A stretch of DNA of 6,157 bases from an uncultured Methanobrevibacter sp. (GTDB lineage: Archaea > Methanobacteriota > Methanobacteria > Methanobacteriales > Methanobacteriaceae), in assembly GCA_946611495.1 (NCBI GenBank), contig CAMODR010000086.1, positions 1 through 6,157 on the forward strand, written 5' to 3'. Shown one piece after another: positions 5,579 through 6,157 of the stretch. How positions within the stretch are numbered: position 1 is the first letter of the stretch; each line of letters starts with the position of its first letter. Position numbers and translations under genes: made by a program. The notes under the pieces are model-generated. The model had not been told where the DNA came from. It saw only the letters and a program-made list of their open reading frames with translations, and did no database searches.

Positions 5579-5890
5579 ATGGAATATATATATGCGGCAA
5601 TGATTTTGCACACCACAGAACAAGATATTAATGAAGAAAATGTAACTAAAATCTTAGAAGCAGCTGGCGCTGACGTAGATGATTCTAGAGTAAAAGCTTT
5701 AATCGCAGCATTAGAAGATGTTGATATTGAAGAAGCTATGGAAACTACTGCTATGGCAGCAGCTCCTGCAGCAGCAGCTCCTGTAGCTGAAGCAGCAGCA
5801 GAAGAAGAAGAGGAAGAAGAAGAGGAAGAAGAAGACGAAGAACAAGCAGCTGCAGCAGCAACCGCTGGTTTAGGTGCTTTATTCGGATAG
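5579..5890 (+). CDS. rpl12: Large subunit ribosomal protein P1/P2-like L12 (acidic stalk protein)
   Basis: Archaeal L12 (unrelated in sequence to bacterial L7/L12) forms dimers on P0 and recruits elongation factors to the ribosome. The 103-residue product has the dimerisation/P0-binding helical domain (1-58, starting [11 protein letters not shown] and containing [21 protein letters not shown]), an Ala/Pro hinge (59-74), an uninterrupted run of eleven Glu (75-85), a second Ala stretch (90-94) and the terminal GLGALFG (97-103) that binds GTPase factors. Length is typical. The start has GGTGAT (5570-5575) with three bases between it and the ATG, a short gap but consistent with pairing of the extreme 3' end of 16S rRNA. 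A long T-run follows the gene. Older names include L12P, L7ae-unrelated 'A' protein and aP1. Confidence 0.97.
   Translation: MEYIYAAMILHTTEQDINEENVTKILEAAGADVDDSRVKALIAALEDVDIEEAMETTAMAAAPAAAAPVAEAAAEEEEEEEEEEEDEEQAAAAATAGLGALFG
5801..5836 (+). repeat. 12-nt microrepeat encoding the L12 poly-Glu hinge
   Basis: Three consecutive 12-nt units, GAAGAAGAAGAG twice and then GAAGAAGAAGAC, encode residues 75-86 (eleven Glu, one Asp). Just upstream, GCAGCAGCTCCT occurs twice 15 nt apart (5756-5782), encoding the Ala/Pro hinge. The exact codon-level periodicity points to growth by replication slippage rather than selection for Glu alone. Confidence 0.8.
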
Positions 5891-5895
5891 ATTCT

Positions 5896-5930
5896 CTCTA
5901 TCCTTTATTTTCTTTTTTTTATTTTTTTAA
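5896..5930 (+). terminator. T-run terminator after rpl12
   Basis: Beginning a few bases after the rpl12 stop the + strand becomes pyrimidine-only for long stretches, with eight T at 5913-5920 and seven T at 5922-5928. This is the standard archaeal intrinsic termination signal; no hairpin precedes it. It should end the rpl1-rpl10-rpl12 transcript. Confidence 0.8.
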
Positions 5931-6026
5931 TAGCTTTTAGTTATTTTTATTCATTACTTTTTTCAGTTTTACTTATTTTTTTAGTTTTTTTTTCACTTAT
6001 TGCTTATTTTATCTAATTTTATCAAT

Positions 6027-6157
6027 TTTTAGTTATTTTCATCTATTTTAGTTATTTTAGTTAATTTTATTCATTTTAGTTAATTTTTATCTATTTTTAG
6101 TTATTTTAGTTAATTTTTATCTATTTTTAGTTATTTTAGTTAATTTTTATCTATTTT
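6027..6157 (+). repeat. T-rich tandem repeat array running off the window end
   Basis: From 6081 to the end the sequence has a perfect 30-bp period: units at 6081-6110 and 6111-6140 are identical and 6141-6157 is the first 17 bp of a third. Upstream copies (6027-6080) are degenerate. The core TTTTAGTTA occurs eight times from 6027 to 6142, at spacings of 9 or about 19-21 nt, plus once at 5935. Units contain almost no G or C and T greatly exceeds A on this strand. No frame, palindrome or unique spacers are seen. The array continues beyond the window, so its full length is unknown. Confidence 0.9.

Noticed and set aside
6081..6157. 30-bp periodic units considered as CRISPR repeats or a replication-origin iteron set
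   Set aside because: No spacers are present, the unit is nearly all A/T, and no origin-binding motif or replication gene is nearby.

Overview
The window is a chromosomal segment of a very AT-rich methanogenic archaeon. The gene order ftsZ - secE - spt5 - rpl11 - rpl1 - rpl10(P0) - rpl12, all on the + strand, is the euryarchaeal division / secretion / transcription-elongation / ribosomal-stalk neighbourhood. The archaeal-type proteins (P0 and P1/P2-like stalk proteins ending in GLGALFG, an archaeal Spt5 with NGN and KOW domains, a 59-residue SecE/Sec61-gamma), TATA boxes of the TTTATATA type, GGTGAT / GGAGG ribosome binding sites, and long T-rich spacers around compact genes point to the Methanobacteriales, most likely Methanobrevibacter or a close relative. 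This is judged from remembered protein similarity, not from a search.

Layout. Positions 1-237 are an AT-rich upstream region with TATA-like boxes. ftsZ (238-1401, GTG start) encodes the division tubulin. The 236-nt ftsZ-secE spacer is filled by an RNA-structure array: two unrelated-length hairpins (1404-1421, 1428-1464), then three head-to-tail copies of a 49-bp unit (1472-1609), each predicted to fold into the same hairpin. secE (1638-1817) is a short gene for the translocon gamma subunit. A 567-nt gene-free stretch follows, holding a probable secE terminator and up to three TATA boxes, one with a palindrome just downstream. spt5 (2385-2876) and rpl11 (2876-3358) overlap by one base. A 451-nt gene-free stretch then separates rpl11 from rpl1 (3810-4448), rpl10 (4450-5457) and rpl12 (5579-5890). 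A T-run terminator and a T-rich tandem-repeat array (about 6027-6157, running off the window) close the segment.

How the parts work together. Spt5 (NusG homologue) links RNA polymerase to elongation and to the ribosome; L11, P0 and L12 build the GTPase-associated centre and stalk, and L1 forms the opposite stalk at the tRNA exit side; SecE anchors the Sec translocon; FtsZ drives division. The clearest regulatory element is inside rpl1: an RNA hairpin (3833-3875) with the same core as the L1 autoregulatory site known from Methanococcus vannielii mRNA. It should let free L1 repress translation of the rpl1-rpl10-rpl12 message. A perfect 7-bp inverted repeat sits directly on the rpl1 ribosome binding site, and the triple hairpin array before secE is a further, unexplained candidate post-transcriptional element.

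No mobile element, CRISPR array, tRNA or rRNA was seen. The coding content is conserved core machinery; the novelty, if any, is in the non-coding structure.
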